From assembly GCA_900314355.1 (NCBI GenBank), contig OMUY01000073.1, forward strand, positions 1-59,151: DNA of 59,151 bases, written 5' to 3'. The stretch's first letter is position 1; the number at the start of each line of letters is the position of its first letter. This document shows positions 23,670 through 33,049 of this stretch, one piece after another. Made by a program: the position numbers and the translations under genes. This stretch comes from an uncultured Eubacteriales bacterium. Its GTDB lineage: Bacteria > Bacillota > Clostridia > Oscillospirales > Acutalibacteraceae. A model generated the notes under the pieces. The model was not told where the DNA came from, did no database searches, and saw only the letters and a program-made list of their open reading frames with translations.

Positions 23670-25447
23670 TAGTCCTCTTCCTTTCCGGCTTCAATAGCTT
23701 TTTCTATATCATTTTCAAGAAGTTTTTCAACTTCTTTTTCTTCTGTATCTACATCTTTTTCTTCGACATATTTGAATCTGCCTATATTTTCCCTTGAAGG
23801 CAGCGCGCTGAGCGTCTCTATATCGGCACCGTTCTTCAATGCGTCAAGACACTTGTCATAGTAGGAGAGAATCAGCGACATCATTACGTACTGTTTGTGG
23901 AGTGACGTGTAAGTATCAACCTCATGGAACGCGAGCTGATGAAGGAAGTCTTCTCTTATAGATCTCGCGGCCTCCATTTTGAGTCTGTCGGTCGGAGACA
24001 AAGCGTCTTCACCGACGAGTCTTACTATTTCATCGAGTGAAGCTTCGTCGGAAAGCAACGACATAAGTCTTGCTCTTTTATTCATCCAGTCCTCACTGAC
24101 ATTTTTATTAAACCAAGAACTCAGCTGGTCTGTGTACAGCGAATATGATGTAAGCCAGTTGATTGCAGGGAAGTGCCTTTTGTATGCGAGAGACGCGTCA
24201 AGACCCCAGAACACCTTTACAATTCTCAATGTTGCCTGTGAAACAGGTTCTGAAATATCGCCTCCGGGAGGAGATACCGCACCAATGGCGGAAAGCGTAC
24301 CTTCTCTGTTGTCAGATCCGAGAGCTATTACTCTTCCTGCTCTTTCATAGAACTGTGCAAGCCTTGAACCTAAGTAAGCAGGATATCCTTCCTCGCCGGG
24401 CATTTCCTCAAGTCGTCCGGACATTTCTCTCAATGCCTCAGCCCATCTTGAAGTGGAATCGGCCATAAGAGCAACGTTATATCCCATATCTCTAAAGTAT
24501 TCGGCTATCGTTATTCCTGTGTAAATAGACGCCTCTCTTGCCGAAACGGGCATATCGGAAGTATTTGCGATAAGAACTGTTCGTTTCATAAGAGACGAAC
24601 CTGTATGCGGATCTATAAGCTCGGGAAATTCATTTAAAACGTCAGTCATTTCGTTTCCGCGCTCGCCGCAACCTATGTATACTACTATATCTGCATCAGC
24701 CCATTTGGCAAGCTGATGCTGAGTTACGGTTTTTCCGGAACCGAAAGGACCGGGAATTGCCGCAACGCCGCCTTTCGCAATCGGGAATAATGCGTCAATA
24801 ACCCTCTGACCTGTGATTAACGGACGGTCCGGGGAAAGTTTTTTGGCATAAGGTCTTTCTTTTCTGACAGGCCATTTCTGAATAAGAGTCAAATCGAGCT
24901 TTGAGCCTTTATCTGTGTTGATTGACCCGATTTTGTCGGTTACGGTAAAATCGCCTTCGTTAATCGACGCGACCTGACCGTCCCCGCCGTACGGAACCAT
25001 TATTTTATGCAAAACAACTTCGGTTTCCTGAACGGTTCCCAATATGTCTCCGGCTTTAACTTTGTCTCCCTTTGAGACAGTCGGAGTAAAATGCCATTTT
25101 TTATTTCTGTCAAGAGACGGAACTTCAACTCCTCTTTGAAGGTTGTTGGATCCCGTCTTTTTCATAATCTCGTCTAGAGGACGCTGTATTCCGTCAAATA
25201 TTGAGCCTATAAGTCCGGGGCCCAATTCTACGCTCATCGGCTCTCCCGTATCGTATACGGGTTCACCGGTGCCGATTCCGGATGTTTCCTCATATACTTG
25301 AATAGAGGCTCTGTCGCCGTGCATTTCTATTATTTCGCCTATGAGACGTTCGTCCGAGACTCTGACAACGTCAGACATTTTAGCATCTCTCATTCCTCCC
25401 GCTATTACGAGAGGCCCGGCTACTTTAAGAATAGTACCTGTGCTCAT
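23669..25447 (-). CDS. ntpA: V-type ATP synthase subunit A (catalytic)
   Basis: 592 residues with the catalytic P-loop GPFGSGKT (233-240), the long non-homologous insert (about 110-190), the GERGNEMT segment with the catalytic Glu, and [24 protein letters not shown]. It hydrolyses or makes ATP at the A/B interface. RBS AGGAAGAG lies before the ATG. Subunit F ends 30 bases upstream and subunit B starts at its stop. Confidence 0.97.
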   Translation of the reverse strand: MSTGTILKVAGPLVIAGGMRDAKMSDVVRVSDERLIGEIIEMHGDRASIQVYEETSGIGTGEPVYDTGEPMSVELGPGLIGSIFDGIQRPLDEIMKKTGSNNLQRGVEVPSLDRNKKWHFTPTVSKGDKVKAGDILGTVQETEVVLHKIMVPYGGDGQVASINEGDFTVTDKIGSINTDKGSKLDLTLIQKWPVRKERPYAKKLSPDRPLITGQRVIDALFPIAKGGVAAIPGPFGSGKTVTQHQLAKWADADIVVYIGCGERGNEMTDVLNEFPELIDPHTGSSLMKRTVLIANTSDMPVSAREASIYTGITIAEYFRDMGYNVALMADSTSRWAEALREMSGRLEEMPGEEGYPAYLGSRLAQFYERAGRVIALGSDNREGTLSAIGAVSPPGGDISEPVSQATLRIVKVFWGLDASLAYKRHFPAINWLTSYSLYTDQLSSWFNKNVSEDWMNKRARLMSLLSDEASLDEIVRLVGEDALSPTDRLKMEAARSIREDFLHQLAFHEVDTYTSLHKQYVMMSLILSYYDKCLDALKNGADIETLSALPSRENIGRFKYVEEKDVDTEEKEVEKLLENDIEKAIEAGKEED

Positions 25448-25477
25448 ATGAGTGTACTCTTCCTTTCATGATTATTG

Positions 25478-25798
25478 TTATTTATCTTTTAAAATATCCG
25501 AACCTACGGCTTTTTCGACTGAAAGAGAAACGTTTTTCATTCCTTCGCCTGTATTTCCTGTAATTCCGGGTATAGGAATTATCGCCGGAGACGGTTTAAA
25601 TCTGTATTTATCGATTTCGCTTTCTGCGAGAGACGCCGCTTTTTCAGTAATAAAAATTACAGCGTAATCGTCATCCGCCATTTCGCGTATCGTTTTTTGA
25701 ATTTCTTCGGGTGTGTTTGCGAAAACGACGTCCAGACCTATAGATTTAAATCCGAATACAGAGTCCTTGTCGCCTATTGCGCCGACTTTACTGCTCAT
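25478..25798 (-). CDS. ntpG: V-type ATP synthase subunit F (central stalk)
   Basis: 106 residues, the small Rossmann-like subunit that binds D in the rotor (called NtpG in Enterococcus hirae, F elsewhere). Typical segments are GAIGDKDSVFGFKSIGLDV and YAVIFITEKAASL, ending in IPGITGNTGEGM. Its ATG lies within the end of subunit C (11-base overlap, ATGAGCAGTAA), so translation is coupled. Confidence 0.92.
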   Translation of the reverse strand: MSSKVGAIGDKDSVFGFKSIGLDVVFANTPEEIQKTIREMADDDYAVIFITEKAASLAESEIDKYRFKPSPAIIPIPGITGNTGEGMKNVSLSVEKAVGSDILKDK

Positions 25799-26819
25799 AA
25801 AGAACCCTCACCCTTTCATCTAACTTCTTTTCATCTTCGCCGTTAAGTTTTCCGGAAAGAATTATTCTGACAGTCAAAATTTCCGCTTCCACGGCAAGGA
25901 AAAATGAGGCCGGCGGTTCTATACCGTATGTAATGGTTTTTGCTGTACGCAAAAGATTCATTATCTTGTCGTCGCAGTATTTTTCAAAGGAAGCGGAACT
26001 TTCTTTGAGTTTAGCCGCTTCATCGCCGAAACCTGAATTTTCAAGATAAGAAAGCAAATTGTCCGTTCCTTCCGAAGAAGCTTTCGCAAGAGACTGCTTA
26101 TCTATACCTTCACATTCGGCGAGAACTCTTGTTGTGAAATTCAAATCTTTCTCTGCAAGAGCGCACCTGTATGCGATTTTTATGTTTTTCATTCGCGCAT
26201 CAAGATAAGAAAGTGAGATAAACATTTCACATCCTGTCTCTTCGGCTTTTTGGATTTCAGCTTCAATGCAATATCTGTCAATTATCGCATCGGACAGCTG
26301 GGATTGACCTGTCTTTGCCAAAACTTCGTAAGATTCTTCGCCCGCTTTTCTTAAAATATCCGGTAAATCGGAAAAAGAATGTTTCGCCGCGCTTTCATAT
26401 ACGGTCTTAGGGTTAAATACGGAAGGAGACGTCAAATATCCGGCGCCGTCGATTTGAGCTACTCCGGCTTTAATTCCTGTTTTCAGATTGTGAAAATCGT
26501 TTTTAAGTACGAAGCAGTCAAGAAAACGGATATTATCAATAAGCTCCGTCATAAGAGTCCAAGAAGAATTTTCTCTTTCTTTTAAAGCGTCAATATATTT
26601 TAATCCTTTTATATTGTAACCCTTTGAATTAAGATATCTGGCAGTTTCCTCGTATGTTTTGCAAGAAATTAGTCTTGAAACATCTTGGCTTGTCAAAAGT
26701 TCTGTTTCTTTTGACCTAATTCTTCCGGTAGCGTATATGTAATCAGATTCTTGCAGTTTCATCCCGGATTTTTTTCTGTTTTCGTCAAATACCTCATCTA
26801 AAGTACAGCTCATTTTCAA
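25788..26819 (-). CDS. ntpC: V-type ATP synthase subunit C (rotor-to-ring adaptor)
   Basis: 343 residues, almost all helical, of the V-ATPase subunit C/d family that caps the K ring and docks the D-F shaft. Diagnostic segments are YIYATGRIRSKETELL, DCFVLKNDFHNLKTGIKA and ISLSYLDARMKNIKIAYRC. A usual length is about 330-350. GAGGTGA precedes the ATG. It is 49 bases after subunit E and overlaps subunit F. Confidence 0.92.
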   Translation of the reverse strand: MKMSCTLDEVFDENRKKSGMKLQESDYIYATGRIRSKETELLTSQDVSRLISCKTYEETARYLNSKGYNIKGLKYIDALKERENSSWTLMTELIDNIRFLDCFVLKNDFHNLKTGIKAGVAQIDGAGYLTSPSVFNPKTVYESAAKHSFSDLPDILRKAGEESYEVLAKTGQSQLSDAIIDRYCIEAEIQKAEETGCEMFISLSYLDARMKNIKIAYRCALAEKDLNFTTRVLAECEGIDKQSLAKASSEGTDNLLSYLENSGFGDEAAKLKESSASFEKYCDDKIMNLLRTAKTITYGIEPPASFFLAVEAEILTVRIILSGKLNGEDEKKLDERVRVLYEQ

Positions 26820-26868
26820 CTGTCACCTCTTTTCTTGAAGAAAATAAATATTTTTCATTGAAATTAAG

Positions 26869-27453
26869 TTAACTGAAAATAATGTCTTTTGCTTTTGACT
26901 TTATTTCTTCCGCATTGGAACTTATCAATTTTGAAAAGAGAAGATTTATTTCAATTTCGCCGTAAGCCAAAATAACTCCTCTTTCTTTTACAAAATCGCT
27001 TTTTTCGCATTTTAGACTGCCGCTTACGGCAGAATTGACGCTTGATTCAAAATTTGAAGGAAGAGAGTCAAAGTCTATTCCGCTCAAAAGAATTTTTCCG
27101 TCTCCCGGCTGAGCGTTATTGATGCAAAGAAGCTTCAATACTCCGAAATATTCCTCCTCGGAGAGATTATTTAAATATTTCAGAGTATCGGTCAAAACAT
27201 TGTTCAAAACATTTACCCTGCCTTGAAGAGAAGCCTGCCTTGATTTCATCTCGGCTGTTTTTTCTGCGAGGTTTACTTTTTCAACAGCCTTTTTTTTCGC
27301 TTCTGAGATTATGGCCGCTGCTTTTGATTCAGCCTCTTTGGCGGATTTATCGAGAATTTCTTCTGCCTGCTTTTCGGCGTTTGCGTTAATTTCTGAAATC
27401 TTGTTGTCTTTGTCGCAAGCGAGACTTTCAATCAGTTTGTCTATTCCTGCCAT
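26869..27453 (-). CDS. ntpE: V-type ATP synthase subunit E (peripheral stalk)
   Basis: 194 residues. The first 90 form an Ala/Lys/Glu-rich coiled coil (CDKDNKISEINANAEKQAEE onward). The rest is the globular head-binding domain, with FVKERGVILAYGEIEINLLF as the family mark. It pairs with the H/G subunit at 29978 to form the stator. It is 38 bases after subunit K. Confidence 0.9.
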   Translation of the reverse strand: MAGIDKLIESLACDKDNKISEINANAEKQAEEILDKSAKEAESKAAAIISEAKKKAVEKVNLAEKTAEMKSRQASLQGRVNVLNNVLTDTLKYLNNLSEEEYFGVLKLLCINNAQPGDGKILLSGIDFDSLPSNFESSVNSAVSGSLKCEKSDFVKERGVILAYGEIEINLLFSKLISSNAEEIKSKAKDIIFS

Positions 27454-27491
27454 GATATCACTCCTTTTTTATTAGGCATGACCACGACATA

Positions 27492-27980
27492 TCAGAGTGT
27501 TACGTTTCCGATCTGAATAATCGCAAGAAGAGATGTGAGAAGGGAAAGAACGGCGTAAGTTTCAACCATTGCCGCGAAGATGATTCCCTTACCTGACTGA
27601 TCGGGTCTTTTGGCTATCATGTTTACACCGGCAGCAGCTGTTTTAGCCTGAGCGATGGCTGAAAAATATCCAACCAATATCATGGGAAGACATGCGCAGA
27701 AATATGCTATACCTTTTTCAACAGTGATAACGGAAGGATCAAATCCGCCGCCCAAAACGCCTGTGTTGTTCAGAAGAAGGATAGCCGTAAGAAATCCGTA
27801 AAGACCCTGTGTTCCGGGAAGAACCTGCATAATAAGGACTTTTCCGAATTTTGAAGGATCTTCCGTGATAACGCCTGCGGCCGCCTGACCGACCATTCCT
27901 GTGCCTCTTGCGCTGCCGATACCAGGCAATGCCGCCGCAAGAGCGGCTCCGATGATTACAAAAATAAGACCTGAACTCAT
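27492..27980 (-). CDS. ntpK: V-type ATPase ring proteolipid subunit K, Na+-binding type
   Basis: 162 residues, four membrane helices in two hairpins, like Enterococcus hirae NtpK. The ion-binding set of NtpK (Leu61, Thr64, Gln65, Gln110, Glu139) has direct counterparts here: Leu54, Thr57, Gln58 in VLPGTQGLYGF, Gln111 in AIAQAKTAAAG, and Glu140 in MVETYAVLSLL. This pattern favours Na+ over H+ as the coupling ion. The first hairpin lacks its own carboxylate (QVLPGTQG), as in V-type rings with one site per four helices. The gene overlaps subunit I by four bases. Function is certain, ion specificity inferred. Confidence 0.95.
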   Translation of the reverse strand: MSSGLIFVIIGAALAAALPGIGSARGTGMVGQAAAGVITEDPSKFGKVLIMQVLPGTQGLYGFLTAILLLNNTGVLGGGFDPSVITVEKGIAYFCACLPMILVGYFSAIAQAKTAAAGVNMIAKRPDQSGKGIIFAAMVETYAVLSLLTSLLAIIQIGNVTL

Positions 27981-29974
27981 GATTTTTTTTCCTCCATGAT
28001 TCTATAATATTTTGTGTTATATTTTAAGGGAGAGATTTTTCTTCCTCCGCCTTCATAAAACTTGCCGAAAAATTCGACATATTGAAGTCTGTTTGTGTGA
28101 ACATACGCGCCGATGACATTTATAAGAAGGTTTGCGATATGTCCGAAAATTGCTACAATCGTAAGAAGTACTGCTTTCATCGGCATTGATTTCGGAAGTG
28201 TGCCGAGCATATTTATAACCTGTGCTATGACGCCTGTTGAAAGACCGAGCGCAAGAAGTCTCGCATAGGAAAGCACGTCACCGAGATAGCCGCTTATCAA
28301 GTTGTACAAGGCGTATAATCCTTCGCCCAATTTTCCGCCGATTGATTTTGATTTTCTGCCGGCGGTAAGTACGACGAGAAGCGCGCCGATTATTATAAGA
28401 GGCGTTCCCGCTTTAGTCATCCACTCGGGGACTTCCGTGAAAAGTCCGAAGAATATGGGAGCTATTCCGATGACGAAAACAAATTGAGGAATTGTTTCGC
28501 AGAAGGCGTCAAACTTATGACCGTGCTTTAAAAGATTGTATCCGTTGACGAAAACACCTGTGAAAAGATGAACAAGACCGAAAATAAAACATACGACAAG
28601 CACTTTCAGTAGGTTTGATAGCGGATCCATCCACAGCGCCATGCTGAACTGTTTTGCCCCTCCGAATGTCGTTGCAATAACTACGGGTAAATCTCCGAAC
28701 CAGCTGCCGTACATCGCGCCCCAGAATACAGTGGATATACCGCAGTACATGAACATCTTGACTTTTTGTTTAAAGTCGTCTTCGAGGTTGCCTTTTATCA
28801 GCAGGACAGCGCAGGCGATAGTCATGATTAATCCGTATCCTGCGTCGGAAAACATCATTCCAAAGAAGAAATAGTAGAAAAACGCGTATATGGGAGTCGG
28901 ATCTACGTCATTTTTTCCCGGATAAGAATACATTTCCGTAATCCATTCAAGAGGACTTGAAAAACCGTTGTTTTTAAGTTCAACAGGCGGATCGTCCTCC
29001 TCGGAAGGTATTGACAACTCGACTGCCGCCGAATATTTTGACTCGATTTCTTTTTTTAATTTTTCGGATTTAGACGCTACGGCAAATCCAGACAGAATGA
29101 ATATTTTTCCCGACTGAGCTGTTTGAGCCACAGCGGAAAGCCGTTCTCTCTGCAAGAGAAAATGGTCGTAGATTAATTCAATGTCCGAAAAATAATTTTT
29201 GCCTAATTCAGAAAGCTCTGATTTGTTTTTGTCTATATCTTCGGAAAGGTTATTGATTTCTTCATTCAGTAAATCAATTTCTTCCTTTGCCGTCCTCGGA
29301 ACAGGATTTTGAATCAGAGAAAAACCGTAATTTCTTAATGAGGCCTCGATTTTATCTCTGTCCGACGAAATACAGTAAACCGCGAGAGTAGTCATTTCGG
29401 CAGTAGCCGAAATAATGTCGCATTCAAAAGCGTCGGTATTCGGCAGGTCGTTTTTGATTAAGGATAAAATATTGTCCCTGTTTTCTTCGCGCGGAACAGA
29501 ACCCAAAAGAATAGAAAACCTTTTATCTCCGGCGTAATCCAGAGGAAGATCGTAATTTATCCAAAGAGAAAGCTGAGATATTTTAGTCTCGTCTGCCGAC
29601 TGTTTCGATAAGTCCTCATTTATCTTTTTATCGAAATTTATTGCTTTTTCGGCGGCGTCAAGAATTTTTGAAATATCAGATGACCTTTTGATATATTCCG
29701 CTTCTGAAATTATAGGTCTCGCGGAAAACAAAGATGTTTTAGTTTTAGGCTTGTAAGGCGTTAAAACGGAATAAGCGGAATCGAGTAAAGCGATGTTTCT
29801 GTCAATCGCCTCGATGCCTGTCGTCTCATCAGGCGATTTTAATCCGTACTTATTCAAATACTCCTTGGGCTTGCTTATTTCAACGGCGCCTTTTTTCTGA
29901 AGAAGTTTAATAATCGAATCGAGGTCCTCGAGCCTGGCGGCAATCTCAATTTTATTTATATCGAGCTTAGCCAA
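27977..29974 (-). CDS. ntpI: V-type ATP synthase subunit I (membrane stator, a-subunit)
   Basis: 665 residues. The N-terminal cytoplasmic half (about 1-345) has two coiled-coil stretches, including EEIDLLNEEINNLSEDIDKN. The C-terminal half has about seven to eight membrane helices starting near IYAFFYYFFFGMMFSDAGYG. The essential Arg is likely in DVLSYARLLALGLSTGV, near residue 570. It forms the ion half-channels against the K ring. It begins three bases after the H subunit stop. Confidence 0.95.
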   Translation of the reverse strand: MAKLDINKIEIAARLEDLDSIIKLLQKKGAVEISKPKEYLNKYGLKSPDETTGIEAIDRNIALLDSAYSVLTPYKPKTKTSLFSARPIISEAEYIKRSSDISKILDAAEKAINFDKKINEDLSKQSADETKISQLSLWINYDLPLDYAGDKRFSILLGSVPREENRDNILSLIKNDLPNTDAFECDIISATAEMTTLAVYCISSDRDKIEASLRNYGFSLIQNPVPRTAKEEIDLLNEEINNLSEDIDKNKSELSELGKNYFSDIELIYDHFLLQRERLSAVAQTAQSGKIFILSGFAVASKSEKLKKEIESKYSAAVELSIPSEEDDPPVELKNNGFSSPLEWITEMYSYPGKNDVDPTPIYAFFYYFFFGMMFSDAGYGLIMTIACAVLLIKGNLEDDFKQKVKMFMYCGISTVFWGAMYGSWFGDLPVVIATTFGGAKQFSMALWMDPLSNLLKVLVVCFIFGLVHLFTGVFVNGYNLLKHGHKFDAFCETIPQFVFVIGIAPIFFGLFTEVPEWMTKAGTPLIIIGALLVVLTAGRKSKSIGGKLGEGLYALYNLISGYLGDVLSYARLLALGLSTGVIAQVINMLGTLPKSMPMKAVLLTIVAIFGHIANLLINVIGAYVHTNRLQYVEFFGKFYEGGGRKISPLKYNTKYYRIMEEKKS

Positions 29975-29977
29975 ACT

Positions 29978-30301
29978 TTATTTTTCCTCCTTCCCTAGAC
30001 CTATGGCTATTTTCAACGCCTCGTCTACGGCTTTTTTGTATTTTGCCGGATCATAAGGCACATTTAAAAGCTCTCGGTCTTTATTCTCGCTGTCTTTTAA
30101 AATTTCTGAAGCTTTTTTCTCGGCTTCGGAGATAATATAAGAAGCTTCTTTCTTTGCCTTTTCAATAGTTTCAGTCTCTTCCTGTTTAGCTTTTGCGGAG
30201 GCGTTTTTTATTTTCGCGTCCGCGTCCGATTTGGATTTCGCAATAAGTATATCGTTTTGTTTTTCGGCTTCAAGGATTTTTCCGACTGATTCGGAAGCCA
30301 T
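29978..30301 (-). CDS. V-type ATP synthase peripheral stalk subunit (G/H)
   Basis: 107 residues, a Lys/Glu/Ala-rich coiled coil through residue 75 or so, then a short tail with YDPAKYKKAVDEALKIA. Size, composition and first position in the operon match the AhaH/NtpF stator subunit that pairs with subunit E. GGAAGTGG precedes the ATG. Names vary among species (NtpF, AtpH, subunit G). Confidence 0.85.
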   Translation of the reverse strand: MASESVGKILEAEKQNDILIAKSKSDADAKIKNASAKAKQEETETIEKAKKEASYIISEAEKKASEILKDSENKDRELLNVPYDPAKYKKAVDEALKIAIGLGKEEK

Positions 30302-30336
30302 GATACCACTTCCTTTTCTTATATTATATTGTTAAA

Positions 30337-30365
30337 ATATTAACATGTTTTTGATATAAAATCAA
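30337..30365 (-). promoter_or_regulatory. Candidate promoter of the V-ATPase operon
   Basis: Minus strand TTGATT (30365-30360), 17-base spacer, TAATAT (30342-30337). The palindrome GTTAA-AATA-TTAAC (30331-30344) overlaps the -10 and could be an operator. Hexamers are only moderate matches. Confidence 0.4.
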
Positions 30366-30496
30366 TAGTTCACTTTATTAAATTTATAAGTTATAATACA
30401 TATATAAATAACTTGTTGCTTAAAATTTCAAAATTTTATCGGGTTCAGAAGAAAAATTCGGTTTATAATATTTTTTTTATTTTATACCTTTTACTA

Positions 30497-30525
30497 TTGA
30501 AAAAAGTTTTATTTAAAGTTAAAAT
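30497..30525 (+). promoter_or_regulatory. Promoter of the PRPP synthetase gene
   Basis: TTGAAA (30497-30502), 17-base spacer, TAAAAT (30520-30525), 27 bases before the ATG with GGGAGG between. Confidence 0.7.
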
Positions 30526-30552
30526 GTATTTATAAAATCTGGGAGGTTTCAA

Positions 30553-31752
30553 ATGCCTGATTTAAAAGAAGAGTTTACGACTATTCCTGTCGGACCGCTT
30601 GGTATAATAGCGCTGCCCGGCTGTGAAAGTCTCGCAAAGAAAGTTGACGACTATATCGTCACTTGGAGAAGAGAACAGATTAGCGAACATAAGGGAACAA
30701 TAGCTTTCGCGGGATATCAGAGAGATACATATCTTATAGACGCGGTATTTCCGAAATTCGGTTCCGGCGAGTCAAAATGCGTTATTCATTCAAGTGTAAG
30801 AGACTATGATATCTACCTCGTAGTTGATTGCTTTAACCACGGAATGACAAACAATGTTTACGGCGTTGATGTCCCTATGATGCCGGATGAACATTACGCC
30901 AATTTGAAAAGAGCTATCGCCGCTTGCGCGGGCAAGGCGAAAAGACTTACGGTTATTATGCCAATGCTGTACGAAGGAAGACAGCACAGAAGAAGCGCGA
31001 GGGAGTCACTCGACTGCGCTATAGCGCTTCAGGAACTTTGTTTCGGCATGGGAGTGGACAACATTATCACTTTCGACGCCCACGACGCAAGAGTACAGAA
31101 TGCAATTCCTCTTAAAGGCTTTGAGAATGTTCAGACCACATACCAGATGATTAAGGCTCTTGTAAATGATGTTCCTAATTTCAAAATCGACAAAAACCAC
31201 CTTATGGTAATTTCACCTGACGAAGGCGGACTGCAGAGATGTATTTTCTATTCGTCTATTCTCGGCATAGAACTCGGAATGTTCTATAAGAGAAGAGATT
31301 ATTCTATTGTAATTGACGGCAGAAATCCGATTATTTCGCATGAATTTCTCGGCGATAATGTTGAAGGCAAAGATGTGATAGTCGTAGACGATATGATAGC
31401 GTCAGGCGAGTCGATGCTTGAGGTCTGCAAAAAACTCAAAGAGCTAAAAGCGAACAGAATTTTCGTCTGTGCGGCATTTGGTCTTTTCTGCGGAAATTCG
31501 AGCATTGAAAAATTCGACAAGTACTATGAGGACGGAATACTCAACGGCGTATTTACTACAAACCTTATTTATCAGTCCGAAGAGCTGCTGCAAAGAAAAT
31601 GGTATTTCAGCGTTGATATGTCAAAATTTGTAGCTTTGATTATAGATACTTTGAATAACGACAAATCTTTGAGTTCTCTTTTAAGCCCCGGAGATAAAAT
31701 TGAACACTTTCTTAATAAAAAGGGCTATAAAATAGAAAAAGAATATAAATAA
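30553..31752 (+). CDS. prs: Ribose-phosphate pyrophosphokinase, long clostridial form
   Basis: 399 residues, against about 315 for classical Prs. It makes PRPP from ribose-5-phosphate and ATP for nucleotide, His and Trp synthesis. The classical layout is recognisable. A Lys-Arg-Arg catalytic loop lies in MFYKRRDYS, then VEGKDVIVVDDMIASGESM, the PRPP-binding loop. Classical Prs reads DDMIDTGGT there, so this loop looks closer to that of phosphoribosyltransferases. The N-terminal half has YEGRQHRRSARESLDCAIAL and FDAHDARVQNAIPL in place of the ATP-site DLHA.QIQGFF. The strong GGGAGG site and own promoter and terminator make it monocistronic. The family is clear. Whether it is the sole PRPP source cannot be told. 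Confidence 0.85.
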   Translation: MPDLKEEFTTIPVGPLGIIALPGCESLAKKVDDYIVTWRREQISEHKGTIAFAGYQRDTYLIDAVFPKFGSGESKCVIHSSVRDYDIYLVVDCFNHGMTNNVYGVDVPMMPDEHYANLKRAIAACAGKAKRLTVIMPMLYEGRQHRRSARESLDCAIALQELCFGMGVDNIITFDAHDARVQNAIPLKGFENVQTTYQMIKALVNDVPNFKIDKNHLMVISPDEGGLQRCIFYSSILGIELGMFYKRRDYSIVIDGRNPIISHEFLGDNVEGKDVIVVDDMIASGESMLEVCKKLKELKANRIFVCAAFGLFCGNSSIEKFDKYYEDGILNGVFTTNLIYQSEELLQRKWYFSVDMSKFVALIIDTLNNDKSLSSLLSPGDKIEHFLNKKGYKIEKEYK

Positions 31753-31765
31753 AAATTATATTAAA

Positions 31766-31790
31766 GAGGACGGTTCATCCGTCCTTTTTT
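31766..31790 (+). terminator. Terminator of the PRPP synthetase gene
   Basis: GAGGACGG and CCGTCC arms with a five-base loop, followed by TTTTTT. Confidence 0.9.
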
Positions 31791-31907
31791 AGATATTGTA
31801 TTTATCACAAATTATCAGCTTGTTTGTACACTGTACATAAATTTTTTTTGTCAATATTGTTTATTTCTACAAAATTATAAAATACAGGTGCCTTTTTTCT
31901 TTGAATA

Positions 31908-31916
31908 TGGTATAAT
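31908..31916 (+). promoter_or_regulatory. Extended -10 promoter of the lipase-like gene
   Basis: TGGTATAAT with no good -35. The predicted +1 (about 31923) lies 46 bases before the ATG at 31969 and rules out the in-frame GTG at 31888. A short dyad TGTAC-ACT-GTACA lies upstream at 31825-31837. Confidence 0.55.
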
Positions 31917-31968
31917 AAAAAAAATATTTTATCATGATCTATTCTTTTTTTTGAAAGGAAGTTTTTTA

Positions 31969-32910
31969 ATGAATGATTTAAAAAAAGAATACGCATTTAA
32001 GTCTACGTCCGGTCTCTGCAATATGTTTGTTGAAAGCTATGTGCCGGATCCGGAAGTGGAAATAAAGGGTATAGTTCAGATATCTCACGGCATGGCAGAG
32101 CATCAGTCAAGATATGCACCGTTTGCGAGATTTTTAAATACTAACGGGTATGTTGTCTTTATAAATGATCATCTCGGCCACGGCAAATCAATAGCAAATT
32201 ATGACGAGCTCGGATATTTCGGAAAAAGGGACGGATATATTTATCTTATAGACGATATGAAAAAGGTAAACGATATCGCTAGAGAGCAGTATCCCGGTCT
32301 GCCTGTGATTTTATTCGGTCACAGCATGGGCTCATTCCTTTCAAGGTTCTATGTTGAAAAATACGGCAACACAGTGGATGGGGCGATTTTCTGCGGAACA
32401 TCGGGAGCGAATCCGGCAGTTGATATGGGTCTTGCGGTTATAAAAGCGGTTACTGCGGCAAAAGGAGACCATTACAGATCACAGTTAATAAATAAACTTG
32501 CATTCGGATCGTATAATAAGAGAATCAAGCCTGCCCGTACTGATTTTGACTGGCTTTCAACGAATAAAGAAAACGTCGATAAATATATTGCCGACCCTCT
32601 GTGCGGATTTTTGTTTACAACAAACGGATACAGAGATCTTCTTAAATTGCTTAAAGTAATCAACAGACTTGAATGGTATACGTCCGTCAGACTTGATCTG
32701 CCCATGCTTCTCATTTCAGGCGAAGAGGATCCCGTAGGAAATTACGGAAAAGGCGTCAAACAAGTCTGCGACGGACTTAAAGATTCCAAACACGAAAATG
32801 TCGAGATGAAGCTCTATCCGGGCGACAGACACGAGATATTAAATGAGCAGGACAGACTTGACGTATATAACGACGTGCTTGACTGGATTAACAAGACATT
32901 AAAAAAATAA
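31969..32910 (+). CDS. Monoacylglycerol-lipase/lysophospholipase-like hydrolase
   Basis: 313 residues, no signal peptide. Alpha/beta hydrolase of the serine aminopeptidase S33 / Hydrolase_4 group: oxyanion segment ISHGMAEHQSRY (38-49), NDHLGHGKS, nucleophile elbow FGHSMGSF with Ser119, acid Asp in ISGEEDPVG and His in GDRHEILNE near the C-terminus. The triad is complete. Enzymes of this group cleave monoacylglycerols or lysophospholipids. The start at 31969 has AAAGGAAG eight bases upstream. It stands alone between two terminators. Confidence 0.85.
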   Translation: MNDLKKEYAFKSTSGLCNMFVESYVPDPEVEIKGIVQISHGMAEHQSRYAPFARFLNTNGYVVFINDHLGHGKSIANYDELGYFGKRDGYIYLIDDMKKVNDIAREQYPGLPVILFGHSMGSFLSRFYVEKYGNTVDGAIFCGTSGANPAVDMGLAVIKAVTAAKGDHYRSQLINKLAFGSYNKRIKPARTDFDWLSTNKENVDKYIADPLCGFLFTTNGYRDLLKLLKVINRLEWYTSVRLDLPMLLISGEEDPVGNYGKGVKQVCDGLKDSKHENVEMKLYPGDRHEILNEQDRLDVYNDVLDWINKTLKK

Positions 32911-32924
32911 CGTCAATCTAATAT

Positions 32925-32957
32925 TTGCTCCCTATTTCAGGGAGCTTTATTTTTTAT
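32925..32957 (+). terminator. Terminator of the lipase-like gene
   Basis: GCTCCC and GGGAGC arms with a seven-base loop, followed by TTTATTTTTTAT. Confidence 0.85.
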
Positions 32958-32985
32958 AAATATTGTGAATTATTTCATTTTATTG

Positions 32986-33013
32986 TTGAAAATTATGTGC
33001 GGTTTGATATAAT
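32986..33013 (+). promoter_or_regulatory. Promoter of the GH3 gene
   Basis: TTGAAA (32986-32991), 16-base spacer ending TGA, TATAAT (33008-33013). Confidence 0.75.
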
Positions 33014-33049
33014 TGTATTGCTAAAAATAAGTATTATCAGGTGATTTCA

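Noticed and set aside
31825-31837. Dyad TGTAC-ACT-GTACA upstream of the lipase-like gene
   Set aside because: Five-base arms are expected by chance in this much intergenic DNA. It is noted only in the promoter entry.
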